Assembly (NCBI GenBank): GCA_964544635.1
Contig: CAZJCK010000036.1
Span: forward strand, 1 to 34,930
Length of the DNA: 34,930 bases
Origin: CAZJCK01 sp964544635
GTDB lineage: Bacteria; Zixibacteria; MSB-5A5; GN15; FEB-12
Direction: 5' to 3'
The notes under the pieces: generated by a model
What the model was told of the DNA's origin: nothing
The model's input: only the letters and a program-made list of their open reading frames with translations
Databases searched by the model: none
In this document: positions 9,712 to 18,050 of the stretch, in pieces
Layout: every line of letters begins with the position of its first letter
How positions within the stretch are numbered: position 1 is the stretch's first letter
Made by a program: the position numbers and the translations under genes

Positions 9712-9740
9712 TTGACAATTCCACCGCCGTCCCACATATT
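9712..9740 (+). promoter_or_regulatory. Sigma70-like promoter of lepA
   Basis: A perfect TTGACA (9712-9717), a 17 bp spacer and CATATT (9735-9740, 4 of 6). The predicted start is near 9747, about 60 nt before the lepA ATG at 9808. It overlaps the in-frame upstream extension of lepA, supporting the shorter start. Confidence 0.55.
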
Positions 9741-9807
9741 CCCGCCTGCCGGATTGACCGGCCAGGCAAGGAACCGTTACACCCGAGGACTGTTGCACAA
9801 TACCACT

Positions 9808-11610
9808 ATGGCCGATCTTTCACTGACCCGCAATTTCTCGATCATTGCCCACATTGATCACGGCAAGTCGACCCTCGCCGACCGTCTGCTGCAAATGACC
9901 CGGACCATCACTGACCGGGAAATGAAGGAGCAGGTGCTTGATTCGATGGACCTGGAGCGCGAGCGTGGCATTACCATCAAGGCCCACGCCATCCGCCTTG
10001 ACTACGATGCCGCCGACGGTAAGCGGTACAAGCTCAACCTGATCGACACGCCCGGCCATGTCGACTTTACCTATGAAGTCAGCCGGTCGCTGTCAGCCTG
10101 TGAGGGCGCCCTGTTGATTGTCGACGCCTCGCAGGGAATCGAGGCCCAGACACTGTCGAATCTCTACCTGGCGATGGAAAACGATCTGGAGATTATCCCG
10201 GTCCTCAACAAGATTGATTTACCCAATGCTGATCCCGAGAGTGTGGCCTCCGATCTGGTGGACCTGCTCGGCTGCAACGAAGCTGACATCATTCACTGCT
10301 CGGCCAAGCAGGGCACCGGCGTTGGCGAGCTGCTGGAGGCGATTGTCCGGGTCATCCCGGCGCCTACCGGCGACCCCGACGCCCCCTTGCAGGCGATGAT
10401 CTTCGACTCGATATACGACAGCTACCGCGGCGCCATGCCGTTTGTACGCATATTCAACGGTCGGCTGAAGACCAATGACGAAGTCAAATTCTTCTCGACC
10501 GGCAAGACGTACGATGTCGACGAACTCGGTATCCTGCGCCTCAAGCCGTTCAAGACCGATGAGCTGTCGGCTGGTGACGTCGGTTATTTCTTCGCCTCGA
10601 TTCGCGATGTCGCCGACACCAAGATTGGCGATACCGTCACCACCACCGCCAAGCCGGCCGACCAGCCGCTGACCGGCTTTGTCGATGTCAAGCCGATGGT
10701 GTTCTCCGGTCTGTACCCGGCCATCGCCGAGGATTTCACCGACCTGCGCGAGGCGCTGGAACGGCTCAAGCTCAACGATTCGTCGCTGACCTACCAGCCG
10801 GAATCGTCGGTCGCCCTTGGTTTCGGTTTCCGCGTCGGCTTTCTCGGACTGCTCCACATGGAGATTATCACCGAACGCCTGTCGCGTGAATACGGCCAGA
10901 CGATTATCAACACCGTTCCCAATGTTGAATACCATGTATACAAGACCGACGGCAGTATGGACCTCGTCGACAATCCGTCGGAGATGCCGCCGGTAGGCGA
11001 AATCGAACGAATCGAAGAACCGTTCGTCGAGTCTTCGATCATGGTGCCGGACGAGTACATCGGTGCCATCATGAAGCTGGCCACCGACCGCCGGGGCGAG
11101 TACAAGACGACCGAGTACCTGACTGTCGGCCGCGCCAACATGCAGTTCGCCTTTCCGCTATCGGAAATAATCTTCGATTTTTACGACAAGTTGAAATCGG
11201 TCAGCCGCGGCTATGCGTCGTTCGACTACGGCCTGCCGTACTACCGCCGGTCCGACCTGGTCAAACTGGACATCCTGATCAATGGCGAGCCGGTCGATGC
11301 CCTGAGCGTTATCATTCATCGCCAGAAAGCGTACGACTGGGGCCTGCGCCTCAACGACAAGCTGCAGAAGTTGATTCCGCGCCAGATGTTTGAAGTCGTC
11401 CTGCAGGCCGCCATCGGCAGCCGGATTATCAGCCGGGCAACTGTTCGTCCCCTGCGCAAGAACGTGACAGCCAAGTGTTATGGCGGTGATATCACCCGTA
11501 AGCGCAAGCTGCTGGAGCGCCAGAAAGAAGGGAAAAAGCGCATGAAGCAGCTCGGCAAGGTGGAAATCCCACAAGAGGCCTTCCTGGCGGCGCTTCAGCT
11601 CGACAAATAG
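9808..11610 (+). CDS. lepA: Elongation factor 4 (LepA), ribosome-associated GTPase
   Basis: LepA/EF4 is a translational GTPase implicated in initiation or back-translocation and ribosome assembly. From ATG 9808 it is 600 residues, the normal family length. The in-frame extension to 9712 is rejected because it would begin inside a -35 box and precede the universal LSLTRNFSIIAHIDHGKST start. Visible motifs are G1 AHIDHGKST (14-22), G2 RERGITIKA, G3 DTPGHVDF, G4 NKID and G5 SAKQGTGV. The LepA-specific C-terminus has CYGGDITRKRKLLERQKEGKKRMK. The ribosome site is weak (GAGGAC, too far upstream). The gene is probably monocistronic or leads into the next one; no terminator is visible after it. Confidence 0.97.
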   Translation: MADLSLTRNFSIIAHIDHGKSTLADRLLQMTRTITDREMKEQVLDSMDLERERGITIKAHAIRLDYDAADGKRYKLNLIDTPGHVDFTYEVSRSLSACEGALLIVDASQGIEAQTLSNLYLAMENDLEIIPVLNKIDLPNADPESVASDLVDLLGCNEADIIHCSAKQGTGVGELLEAIVRVIPAPTGDPDAPLQAMIFDSIYDSYRGAMPFVRIFNGRLKTNDEVKFFSTGKTYDVDELGILRLKPFKTDELSAGDVGYFFASIRDVADTKIGDTVTTTAKPADQPLTGFVDVKPMVFSGLYPAIAEDFTDLREALERLKLNDSSLTYQPESSVALGFGFRVGFLGLLHMEIITERLSREYGQTIINTVPNVEYHVYKTDGSMDLVDNPSEMPPVGEIERIEEPFVESSIMVPDEYIGAIMKLATDRRGEYKTTEYLTVGRANMQFAFPLSEIIFDFYDKLKSVSRGYASFDYGLPYYRRSDLVKLDILINGEPVDALSVIIHRQKAYDWGLRLNDKLQKLIPRQMFEVVLQAAIGSRIISRATVRPLRKNVTAKCYGGDITRKRKLLERQKEGKKRMKQLGKVEIPQEAFLAALQLDK

Positions 11611-11684
11611 CCCTCGGCGTTCAGCGGCAACTTTCGGCCGCCTGGACAGTACAAACAAATACGTTACCAGCCGATGGAGAACCT

Positions 11685-12950
11685 ATGAGACGACTTTTCA
11701 TAATAGCGGTATTACTCTTTGTCTTCTGCGGCAGCTCGCAGGCGGCGTCGATTCTCATCCCAATGGACGCCGAGGGGCAGAACGATCATCTCAAAGCCTA
11801 CGGTGTGGTCTTTAAGGCCCTCGAAAAGGGCTACAAAGGTCAGTGGCTGCTGAACTATCGCGGCGGTTCATTCCTCATGGACCAGTCGCAGGAGATCCTC
11901 GACATGTGCCTGCTGGCCGGCGTCACCGCCGAGCGTGTCACCTCCGGGCAAGTGGCCGATATCCTGCGGCGCATCGAAGTCGAGAATATGGAACGGGTCG
12001 AACTGGAGAAAGCGCCGTCGGTCGCCGTCTACTCACCACCGTCGTCACAACCGTGGGATGACGCCGTCACCCTTGCTTTGACCTACGCCGAGATTCCGTA
12101 TGAGGTAATCTGGGACGAAGAGGTTCTCTCCGGCGGGCTTGAAGAGTTTGACTGGCTGCACTGCCACCACGAAGATTTCACCGGCCAGTACGGCAAGTTT
12201 TACGGTGCATTTCGATCGGCGCTCTGGTACCAGGCGGATGTTCGCACCAACGAAGAGATGGCGAGTAAGCTCGGCTATACCAAGGTGTCGGATATGAAGC
12301 TCGATGTTGCCCGGACGATTCACGATTTTGTTCGGCGCGGCGGCTTTTTCTTCACCATGTGTTCGGCCCCGGAGACGATTGATATCGCGCTGGCCGCTAC
12401 CAATGTCGATATCGTGCCGCGCGAGTTTGACGGTGACCCGGTCGATCCCGGAGCGCAGGAGAAACTCGATTTCGAGAACACCTTTGCCTTCGAGAACTTT
12501 CGCATCGTTACCGATCCCATGCTGTACCGCCACAGCAATATCGACACCTACCCCGATCGCCAGGTGCGCTTTCCGGCCGAACCGGTTGACTTCTTCTACC
12601 TGTTCGAATTTTCGGCCAAGCTCGATCCGGTGCCGACCATGCTGGTGCAGTGCCACACCAACACCGTCGATGGTTTCATGGGCCAGACCACCGGCTTCCG
12701 CAAGTCGCTGCTGAAGAAGCATGTCACCATACTCGGTCAACCGGATAATTTCGACGAAGTGCGGTATATCCATGGTAACCTGGGGCGCGGCACCTTTACC
12801 TTCTATTCCGGTCATGATCCTGAGGATTACCAGCACCGGGTACACGATCCGCCGACCGACCTCAACCTGCACAAGCATTCGCCAGGGTATCGCTTGATCC
12901 TGAACAACATTCTCTTCCCGGCCGCCAAGAAGAAAGAGCGCAAGACCTGA
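11685..12950 (+). CDS. Secreted protein of unknown function (ILIPMD...LNYRGGSF family)
   Basis: A 421-residue exported protein with a signal peptide at about 1-20 (MRRLF, hydrophobic core, SSQA before ASILIPMD). ATG 11685 has GGAGA 4 nt upstream. The mature protein opens ILIPMDAEGQNDHLKAYG and LLNYRGGSFL; the middle (about 110-250) alternates short hydrophobic strands with turns, as in a class I glutamine-amidotransferase-like or DJ-1-like alpha/beta fold, with WLHCHHEDFTG and RRGGFFFTMCSAPET; the C-terminal part has YSGHDPEDYQHRV. I recall similar proteins in Bacteroidetes/Chlorobi-type genomes carrying the name asparagine synthetase B, but no synthetase PP-loop is present, so that name should not be used. 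Substrate and role unknown. It is flanked by lepA and yqgF, which give no clear hint. Confidence 0.8.
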   Translation: MRRLFIIAVLLFVFCGSSQAASILIPMDAEGQNDHLKAYGVVFKALEKGYKGQWLLNYRGGSFLMDQSQEILDMCLLAGVTAERVTSGQVADILRRIEVENMERVELEKAPSVAVYSPPSSQPWDDAVTLALTYAEIPYEVIWDEEVLSGGLEEFDWLHCHHEDFTGQYGKFYGAFRSALWYQADVRTNEEMASKLGYTKVSDMKLDVARTIHDFVRRGGFFFTMCSAPETIDIALAATNVDIVPREFDGDPVDPGAQEKLDFENTFAFENFRIVTDPMLYRHSNIDTYPDRQVRFPAEPVDFFYLFEFSAKLDPVPTMLVQCHTNTVDGFMGQTTGFRKSLLKKHVTILGQPDNFDEVRYIHGNLGRGTFTFYSGHDPEDYQHRVHDPPTDLNLHKHSPGYRLILNNILFPAAKKKERKT

Positions 12951-12966
12951 TCGGCCAAGCCTCTTG

Positions 12967-12996
12967 TTGCGGTTGGTGTTGAGAGTCTTGTAATAT
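12967..12996 (+). promoter_or_regulatory. Candidate leaderless promoter of yqgF
   Basis: TTGCGG (12967-12972), an 18 bp spacer and TAATAT (12991-12996, 5 of 6). The GTG start at 13003 is 6 nt after the -10 box, so transcription would start at or next to the start codon. No Shine-Dalgarno site is present. Confidence 0.45.
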
Positions 12997-13002
12997 TATC
13001 GC

Positions 13003-13455
13003 GTGACACAATCGTACGACAAAACGTTTCTCGCTATCGACTACGGCGAGCGCCGTGTCGGCATCGCCAAGTCTGACCCGACCGGACTGATCGCATCGGC
13101 CGTGACGACGCTCGAGGTCAAGTCGGAAACCGACGCCCTCGAGAAAGTGCGTGCCCTGGTTGCAGAGTATGAACCGAACGGCCTGGTGGTCGGCTACCCG
13201 CTGCATGTATCGGGGCGACCCAGCGACCTGAGTCGCCAGGTCGACAAGTTCGTCGAGAAGCTCAAGACTGTATTCGACGGCCCCATACACAAAGTCGACG
13301 AACGCTACAGTTCGACGGAAGCGGCCGACATAGTGCACGCCCATGGCCAGCGCGTCGGCAAGGACAAGAAACGTCTCGACCGTCTTGCCGCCGTCATCAT
13401 CCTGCAGCGTTTTCTCGACGAACAGTCGTTCGACACCGATCGGGGGGCCACCTGA
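13003..13455 (+). CDS. yqgF: Putative pre-16S rRNA nuclease YqgF/RuvX
   Basis: YqgF is an RNase H-fold protein that acts in maturing the 5' end of 16S rRNA; it was earlier proposed as a Holliday junction resolvase. The 150-residue length is typical. Conserved acidic positions are visible in LAIDYGERRVGIA (Asp13), the VVGYPLHVSG strand, VDERYSS (about 98-104) and the C-terminal KRLDRLAAVIILQRFL. It starts at GTG 13003 with no ribosome site; a TAATAT box 6 nt upstream suggests a leaderless message. The stop codon overlaps the mltG start by one base (TGATG), so the pair is coupled; yqgF-mltG adjacency is common. Confidence 0.95.
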   Translation: MTQSYDKTFLAIDYGERRVGIAKSDPTGLIASAVTTLEVKSETDALEKVRALVAEYEPNGLVVGYPLHVSGRPSDLSRQVDKFVEKLKTVFDGPIHKVDERYSSTEAADIVHAHGQRVGKDKKRLDRLAAVIILQRFLDEQSFDTDRGAT

Positions 13456-14450
13456 TGCTTCGCCACGTGATCGCACTAATTGCAGCCCTTGTCCTGCTTG
13501 CCGCCGGCGTGATCTGGTTTACGTATACCAGTTCTGAAGATATCGGTGAGCGGACGGTATCGGTAATCATCGAGCCGGGCGATTCATTTTCCGGTATCGC
13601 CGATAAACTGGCCGGCAGTGGCGTGGTGGGATCAAAGACCGGTCTCAAGGTGGCGGCGCGGCTGCGCGGGGTCGATCGCCGGCTGGTCCCCGGGCGCTAC
13701 GATTTCACCGGCGAAAACTCGATTCAGTCGGTGCTCGATCGGCTTGCGGAAGGCGATATCCTCAAGCTGCGCGTGACGATTCCCGAAGGCGCTCCAATAT
13801 GGAAAGTGGCGAGCATCCTGCAATCGACCCTCGAACTCGACTCGGCCGACCTGATCGCGCTGAACAGCGACACCATGTTCTTGAACCAGTTCGACCTGCC
13901 GTATCTGGAAGGCTACCTGTATCCGGAAACCTACTTCATACCCTGGGGGGCGAGCCTGAAAGAGGTGGTGGCGACCTTTGTCGCACAGTTTCGGACACAG
14001 ACAATGAATATCTGGCCCGATCAGATCCAGCTGGGCATGACACGCGAGGAGGTACTGGTGCTCGCCTCGATCATCGAGTCTGAAACCCGGCTCGACACCG
14101 AGCGACGGCTGGTGGCGTCGGTTTATTCCAATCGGCTGCGTGATAACTGGCGTCTGGATGCCGACCCGACGGTTATCTACGGTCTGGGCGGCCTCGACCG
14201 TCCCCTCTACAAGAAAGACCTGCGCAAGGAAACACCGTACAATACCTACATGAAACGCGGCTTACCGCCCACCCCGATCAATTCGCCGGGGCTGGCCTCG
14301 ATCAAGGCGGCGCTGGATCCGGCCGAGACCGAATACTACTTCTTTGTCGCCGACAATTCCGGCGGCCACTACTTTTCAAAAACCAATGCTGAGCACAACC
14401 GTGCGATCCGTCGTATTCGGAGCGAACAGAAGCAGCAGAGCGGCAGTTAG
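13455..14450 (+). CDS. mltG: Endolytic murein transglycosylase MltG
   Basis: MltG cleaves nascent peptidoglycan strands and probably sets glycan length. The 331-residue protein has one N-terminal membrane anchor (about 4-23), a LysM-like region (VIIEPGDSFSGIADKL), and the YceG domain with EGYLYPETYF, the catalytic Glu208 in LASIIESET, DPTVIYGLG, PYNTY, GLPPTPINSPG and YYFFVADNSGGHYFS. The start ATG 13455 shares one base with the yqgF stop. It ends convergently with the GAF-protein gene; the two stop codons overlap in the tetranucleotide TTAG (14447-14450). Confidence 0.95.
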   Translation: MLRHVIALIAALVLLAAGVIWFTYTSSEDIGERTVSVIIEPGDSFSGIADKLAGSGVVGSKTGLKVAARLRGVDRRLVPGRYDFTGENSIQSVLDRLAEGDILKLRVTIPEGAPIWKVASILQSTLELDSADLIALNSDTMFLNQFDLPYLEGYLYPETYFIPWGASLKEVVATFVAQFRTQTMNIWPDQIQLGMTREEVLVLASIIESETRLDTERRLVASVYSNRLRDNWRLDADPTVIYGLGGLDRPLYKKDLRKETPYNTYMKRGLPPTPINSPGLASIKAALDPAETEYYFFVADNSGGHYFSKTNAEHNRAIRRIRSEQKQQSGS

Positions 14451-14989
14451 ATCGAGGTTGTCTGCCGGTGTCTCCGGTAGCGCTTGATGGCGTCGGCGAT
14501 CGGCTGAAAGTCACAGTTGAGGCCGGCAATATCGAACGCCGCCAGGGCCGATTCGCTGGCGGCGGCGAACCCGACCAGCCCGACGATTTCGTTATCGACT
14601 CGCAGCGGGTGCACGGCGAAGGCGGTGGCATCATCACCCAGCAGCAACTGCTTTTCAAGCGAATTGCCGCTGAAGGCGTAGGCAAAGTTGTCGGTGTAGG
14701 TGAGGCGCGACTCGATGATCTTCTGCAGCAACGATTTCTGTTTCGGCAGGTTGATGCGCAGGCTGCGCCGGACCCTTTCGGTAGTCCAGGTCGAGACCGC
14801 AGTCAATTGGTCCGCTGACGAACCGCGCACGATCAGGACCGCCCGATTGATGTCGAACTGTTCGGCCATGCGACTGCACAGCTCTACGAACAGGCCGACA
14901 TGTTCGGCCTCGGCATCTTTGTGGTGCAGCAGTTCGTGGAGCGTCGTCGAGTCGTCCGGACGCTCTGCCAGGCTCTTGTTCTCACTCAT
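14447..14989 (-). CDS. GAF-domain protein, third gene of a signalling operon
   Basis: A 180-residue soluble protein. The N-terminus (about 1-30) is charged and probably helical; residues about 35-165 look like a GAF-type sensor domain: a helical start (LFVELCSRMAEQF), an INRAVLIVRG strand, a central helix (KSLLQKIIESR), and a final AVHPLRVDNEIVGLVGFAA strand pair, the usual end of a GAF domain. No output domain or catalytic motif is present. Its ATG overlaps the stop codon of the upstream NtrC-type regulator (ATGA on the minus strand), so it is translationally coupled and likely supplies a ligand- or partner-sensing input to that system. The ligand is unknown. Confidence 0.7.
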   Translation of the reverse strand: MSENKSLAERPDDSTTLHELLHHKDAEAEHVGLFVELCSRMAEQFDINRAVLIVRGSSADQLTAVSTWTTERVRRSLRINLPKQKSLLQKIIESRLTYTDNFAYAFSGNSLEKQLLLGDDATAFAVHPLRVDNEIVGLVGFAAASESALAAFDIAGLNCDFQPIADAIKRYRRHRQTTSI

Positions 14990-16392
14990 ACGTTTTCCGG
15001 TTTCTTCAAGTCGTATTTTTTCACTTTGCGCCAGAGAGTGGTACGACCGATCCCCAGCTCTTGCGCCGTTTGCGTAAAATTCCAGTCATTGTCATCGAGG
15101 GCACGCTTGATCGTGGTCCGCTGCGAATTGTCCAGCAGGTTGGTACGGTTGTCGGTCGAGCGGGAACGCGACCGCAGCGTGATACTTCGACGCTCCTCAG
15201 TCGGCTGGATACCGTCGGCCGGAATGAACAGGATGTCGTCGCATTCAATCGTCTCGTTCCGACAGAGCGCCGCACCCCGCTTGAGCGTATTTTCCAGTTC
15301 GCGCACGTTGCCGGGCCAGGTATGCGACAGCAGCAGATCGACGGCGTCGCGGGTAATCGTCAGCTTCGGTTTCTGGATTTCAGTACCGATACGTCGCAGG
15401 AAGTAGTGGGTCAGCATCTCGATATCTTCGATCCGATCAACCAGGTTGGGGATGTTCAGCGGAATGACATTCAGGCGATAAAACAGATCTTCGCGGAACT
15501 CTCCTTTGGCGACACGGCTGGTCAGGTCGGCATTGGTGGCGGCGATCACGCGGACATCAACTTTGCGCGTTTCCGTTTCACCGACCGGCCGAACTTCCGA
15601 GTCCTGCATGAAGCGCAGGAGTTTGCCCTGTACCGACATCGGCATGTTGTTTACTTCGTCGAGGAAGATGGTACCCCCTTCGGCCGATTCGAACAGCCCC
15701 AGTTTATTCTTTACGGCCGAGGTAAACGAGCCGCGGGTATGACCGAAAAGTTCCGACTCGAGAAGCGCTTCGGGAATGGCCGAGCAGTCGATGGCGACGA
15801 ACGGTTTGCTGCGGCGCGGGCTGTGGTAGTGAATCGCCCGCGACAACAGTTCCTTACCGGTCCCGGAGGCGCCGCTGATCAGCACCGTGATCGAGGTCGG
15901 GGCGATGCGCGCCGCCGTCTCCTTGAGCTGCATCATCGGTTTTGAGATACCTACGATATTGTCGAATCCGTAGGACATGGCGACATGCTGCCGCAGATTG
16001 GTCAATTCGGTGCGCATGTTCGAGCGCTCGAGGGTCTTGTTCACCCGAATCATTACTGCTTCACGCTCGAACGGCTTGGTGATATAGTCCGATGCGCCCG
16101 CCTGTACCGCTTCCACGGCGCTTTCGATCGAGCCGTAAGCAGTCATCAGGATCGCCTCGAGATTGGGATGGTTGCGCTTGAGGAACTTAATCAAGTCCAT
16201 CCCCGACTCACCGTCGAGGTGCCAGTCGACTATGGCCAGGTCGATGGTCGACTCCGCAAGAATGTCGCGGGCCTCGGCCGGCGTGGCGGCTACCATAACC
16301 GTGTGGCCATACCGTTCCAGCATGCGGGTCATGATATCTCGTATCGACGGTTCGTCGTCCACTACCAGGATGCGTCCGCTTACGTTTTCCAT
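14986..16392 (-). CDS. NtrC-family response regulator (REC, AAA+, Fis-type HTH)
   Basis: A 468-residue response regulator of the bacterial enhancer-binding type. The REC domain (1-120) has the acidic pocket (VVDDE), phospho-acceptor Asp56, Thr84 and Lys106. The AAA+ domain (about 143-380) has Walker A GASGTGKE (174-181, Ala replacing the usual Glu), Walker B GGTIFLDEV (239-247), REDLFYRL and HTWPGNVREL. The sigma54-contacting loop reads GSFTSA (221-226) instead of GAFTGA; the key Phe and Thr are kept. The C-terminal Fis-type HTH is about 424-462 (NFTQTAQELGIGRTTLWRKVKKY). Its partner kinase-like gene is 59 nt upstream and the GAF gene overlaps its stop. No obvious sigma54 promoter (GG-N10-GC) was noticed near these genes. 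Target genes unknown. Confidence 0.92.
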   Translation of the reverse strand: MENVSGRILVVDDEPSIRDIMTRMLERYGHTVMVAATPAEARDILAESTIDLAIVDWHLDGESGMDLIKFLKRNHPNLEAILMTAYGSIESAVEAVQAGASDYITKPFEREAVMIRVNKTLERSNMRTELTNLRQHVAMSYGFDNIVGISKPMMQLKETAARIAPTSITVLISGASGTGKELLSRAIHYHSPRRSKPFVAIDCSAIPEALLESELFGHTRGSFTSAVKNKLGLFESAEGGTIFLDEVNNMPMSVQGKLLRFMQDSEVRPVGETETRKVDVRVIAATNADLTSRVAKGEFREDLFYRLNVIPLNIPNLVDRIEDIEMLTHYFLRRIGTEIQKPKLTITRDAVDLLLSHTWPGNVRELENTLKRGAALCRNETIECDDILFIPADGIQPTEERRSITLRSRSRSTDNRTNLLDNSQRTTIKRALDDNDWNFTQTAQELGIGRTTLWRKVKKYDLKKPENV

Positions 16393-16451
16393 ACTCTATT
16401 CTTTCTCGACAACTCTTTCTCACCAATGGCCCGGCTCAACCGGCACCGGGG

Positions 16452-17792
16452 TTAGTTGATACGGGGACTGCGAATCTCGGTTGTCATTCGCCCGCTGTCA
16501 TCGTCAGCAACAGTCGACACGTCAACGCCCAACAACTTCGCCAGTCGATTCACATATTGCCCGAAGAACGGCTTGGTGCCGGTGCGGCGGTCAGCCGTCG
16601 ACTGTACCGTGATCAGGATATTGTCCGCGTCGCCGGACATCTCGATATCAAAGTCGGACGGCGCGCGGCCGGAGCGGTGCTGGTCGAGCACGGCGGCGAC
16701 AAGGGTCCTCCAGGCGCCTGACGGCGCTCGTACGATTGCCGATCGGCTGTCATGGGTTTCTTCGTGAAAGCGTATCTTTTCCGACTGTTGGCTGATCGCC
16801 AGCGCCACCTCGTGCCGGGCCTCGACTGCCTGGTTCGTTCGATTCCGATATGTCAGCAGCAGATCGAAACGGTTTACCTGTTCGGACAACTGCTTGCCTT
16901 CCAACAGCAGCGACTCCAGCATCGGCGTGTGCTCGGGCGGCAGCTCGAGGGCCAGTTCGGCGGCAGAGCCAAGAATACCGGTCAGTTTGTTGCGCATGGC
17001 GTGCATGAACTGCGCCGCCATCACCGGATCGTTGTCATCTTCCACCGCCAGGGTGCGGCCGGTCCGGATCAGGCAGAGATGGTAGTGCGATTGATCGACA
17101 TGTTCCATCTTGATCGGGTTGCGGCCGGTAGCATCGGATTCCAGCCGCACCTCCTGGATGCTCCGTCCCACCAGTTGCTGCGAACTGCACTTGCACAGGT
17201 CAGCCATGTGATCGTTGCAGCACAGGATTGTGCCGGTGTCGCGATCGACGACCATGCCGGCGCAATCATCAGCCAGGGATGTCGAAATCTGGTCGACCAC
17301 CCGGGCGCCGTCGGCATATGCCCGCCGCAACTCCGCTATGAGGCGGTAGAAGCGGTTGATGGCATTGGGGGACGACATCTGATGGGTCGGTCCGAACAAC
17401 CCGAAGATCAACGACTGGTCGCGGGTTGGCGTCAGGTTGGCCCAGTGAATGTGGTAGATCGCAGTGTGGCCGTTGGTGGCATGCTCGTACCGCTGGGTAA
17501 AGATGGCGTCAGCCGTCTGGCCCAGCATACTGTCCAACTGCTCGGGGTCGAACAGCGGCACATCGTATGGATGCAGGTAACGGCCGTCCTGCACCAGGAA
17601 AGCCAGCAACGGCGCCGGGGCCAAACTGTCGAGGAACTGGCGTTCATCGTCGGTCAGCCAGCGACGCAACTGCAGTCCCAGCATGAGACTGTCGAGCGTG
17701 ACCGGCGTGTGCGGGGCCGCGGCGGCACTGTCGCTGTGGCGCGGTATTTCGCGGGGCATTGCCGCTTCAGCTTGAAACTCTGTTTTCGTCAT
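16452..17792 (-). CDS. PAS-domain histidine-kinase-like protein with degenerate ATPase domain
   Basis: A 446-residue soluble protein with no signal peptide or membrane segment. Residues about 30-165 are an unrecognised N-terminal sensor region; about 171-255 resemble a PAS domain (GMVVDRDTGTILCCNDHMADL and LVGRSIQEV). Residues about 258-315 look like a dimerisation/phosphotransfer domain with FMHAMRNKLTGILGSAAEL, His264 being the candidate phospho-acceptor. The C-terminal part (about 325-446) has the size of a HATPase domain, but I cannot find an N box, a DxG (G1) or a GxGxG (G2) motif; the stretch FFGQYVNRLAKLLG aligns with the helix after G2. It therefore probably cannot bind ATP normally and may act as a phosphatase, scaffold or signal-sensing pseudokinase for the downstream regulator. 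ATG 17792 has no clear ribosome site. Confidence 0.75.
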   Translation of the reverse strand: MTKTEFQAEAAMPREIPRHSDSAAAAPHTPVTLDSLMLGLQLRRWLTDDERQFLDSLAPAPLLAFLVQDGRYLHPYDVPLFDPEQLDSMLGQTADAIFTQRYEHATNGHTAIYHIHWANLTPTRDQSLIFGLFGPTHQMSSPNAINRFYRLIAELRRAYADGARVVDQISTSLADDCAGMVVDRDTGTILCCNDHMADLCKCSSQQLVGRSIQEVRLESDATGRNPIKMEHVDQSHYHLCLIRTGRTLAVEDDNDPVMAAQFMHAMRNKLTGILGSAAELALELPPEHTPMLESLLLEGKQLSEQVNRFDLLLTYRNRTNQAVEARHEVALAISQQSEKIRFHEETHDSRSAIVRAPSGAWRTLVAAVLDQHRSGRAPSDFDIEMSGDADNILITVQSTADRRTGTKPFFGQYVNRLAKLLGVDVSTVADDDSGRMTTEIRSPRIN

Positions 17793-17880
17793 TTGTTTAT
17801 GTCCGTTTCATTTTGCAACAGGTACTGTTCATATCGGTACACTACCGCCGGACTTTAGTTATCCGGCGCCGGTTTATTGC

Positions 17881-17910
17881 TTGACACCCCGCCGCCGGCT
17901 CGACTATGTT
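17881..17910 (+). promoter_or_regulatory. Sigma70-like promoter upstream of kdsB
   Basis: A perfect TTGACA (17881-17886), an 18 bp spacer and TATGTT (17905-17910, 4 of 6). The expected transcription start coincides with the ATG at 17916, the start of a 44-codon ORF. It is divergent from the kinase-like gene. Confidence 0.65.
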
Positions 17911-17915
17911 GGCCT

Positions 17916-18050
17916 ATGCCACCGGTTTCGGTACAGATCCAGACGATCTTCTCTCCGGCCGCGCTGTCTTCAGTTTTCCAGCACCATTTTCATTTCAGTC
18001 AACCGGAGACGGCGATGTGTGTCCGGACTGGTCGGGACGAACTGCTGTGA
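17916..18050 (+). CDS. Possible leaderless small ORF (44 residues) coupled to kdsB
   Basis: ATG 17916 lies 5 nt after the -10 box of the promoter at 17881-17910, so it would sit at the very 5' end of the mRNA. The frame runs 44 codons without interruption and its TGA (18048-18050) overlaps the GTG start of kdsB (GTGA), the arrangement of translational coupling. The product (MPPVSVQIQT...GRDELL) has no recognised domain, no signal peptide and no membrane segment. Its composition (His/Phe/Ser/Gln-rich middle) is not strongly protein-like, so it may be a leader peptide whose translation delivers ribosomes to kdsB rather than a functional protein. Confidence 0.4.
   Translation: MPPVSVQIQTIFSPAALSSVFQHHFHFSQPETAMCVRTGRDELL

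Noticed and set aside
9712..9807. Upstream extension of lepA to TTG 9712
   Set aside because: The extension begins inside a -35 box, adds 32 poorly protein-like residues and exceeds the normal LepA length.
14447..14450. Overlapping convergent stop codons of mltG and the GAF gene (TTAG)
   Set aside because: Real but an ordinary consequence of compact gene packing; no terminator or regulatory structure is visible there.
15061..15945. Plus-strand open frame (294 codons) opposite the NtrC-type regulator
   Set aside because: It is antisense to an intact AAA+ domain, with no motifs.
16752..17858. Plus-strand open frame (368 codons) opposite the kinase-like gene
   Set aside because: Its composition (many His, Gln, Arg, no hydrophobic core pattern) is that of a shadow frame; the minus-strand frame has PAS and phospho-His features and sits in an operon.
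17906..18046. N-terminal extension of kdsB back to ATG 17906
   Set aside because: That codon lies inside the -10 box, upstream of the predicted transcription start; the added residues have no counterpart in the family.
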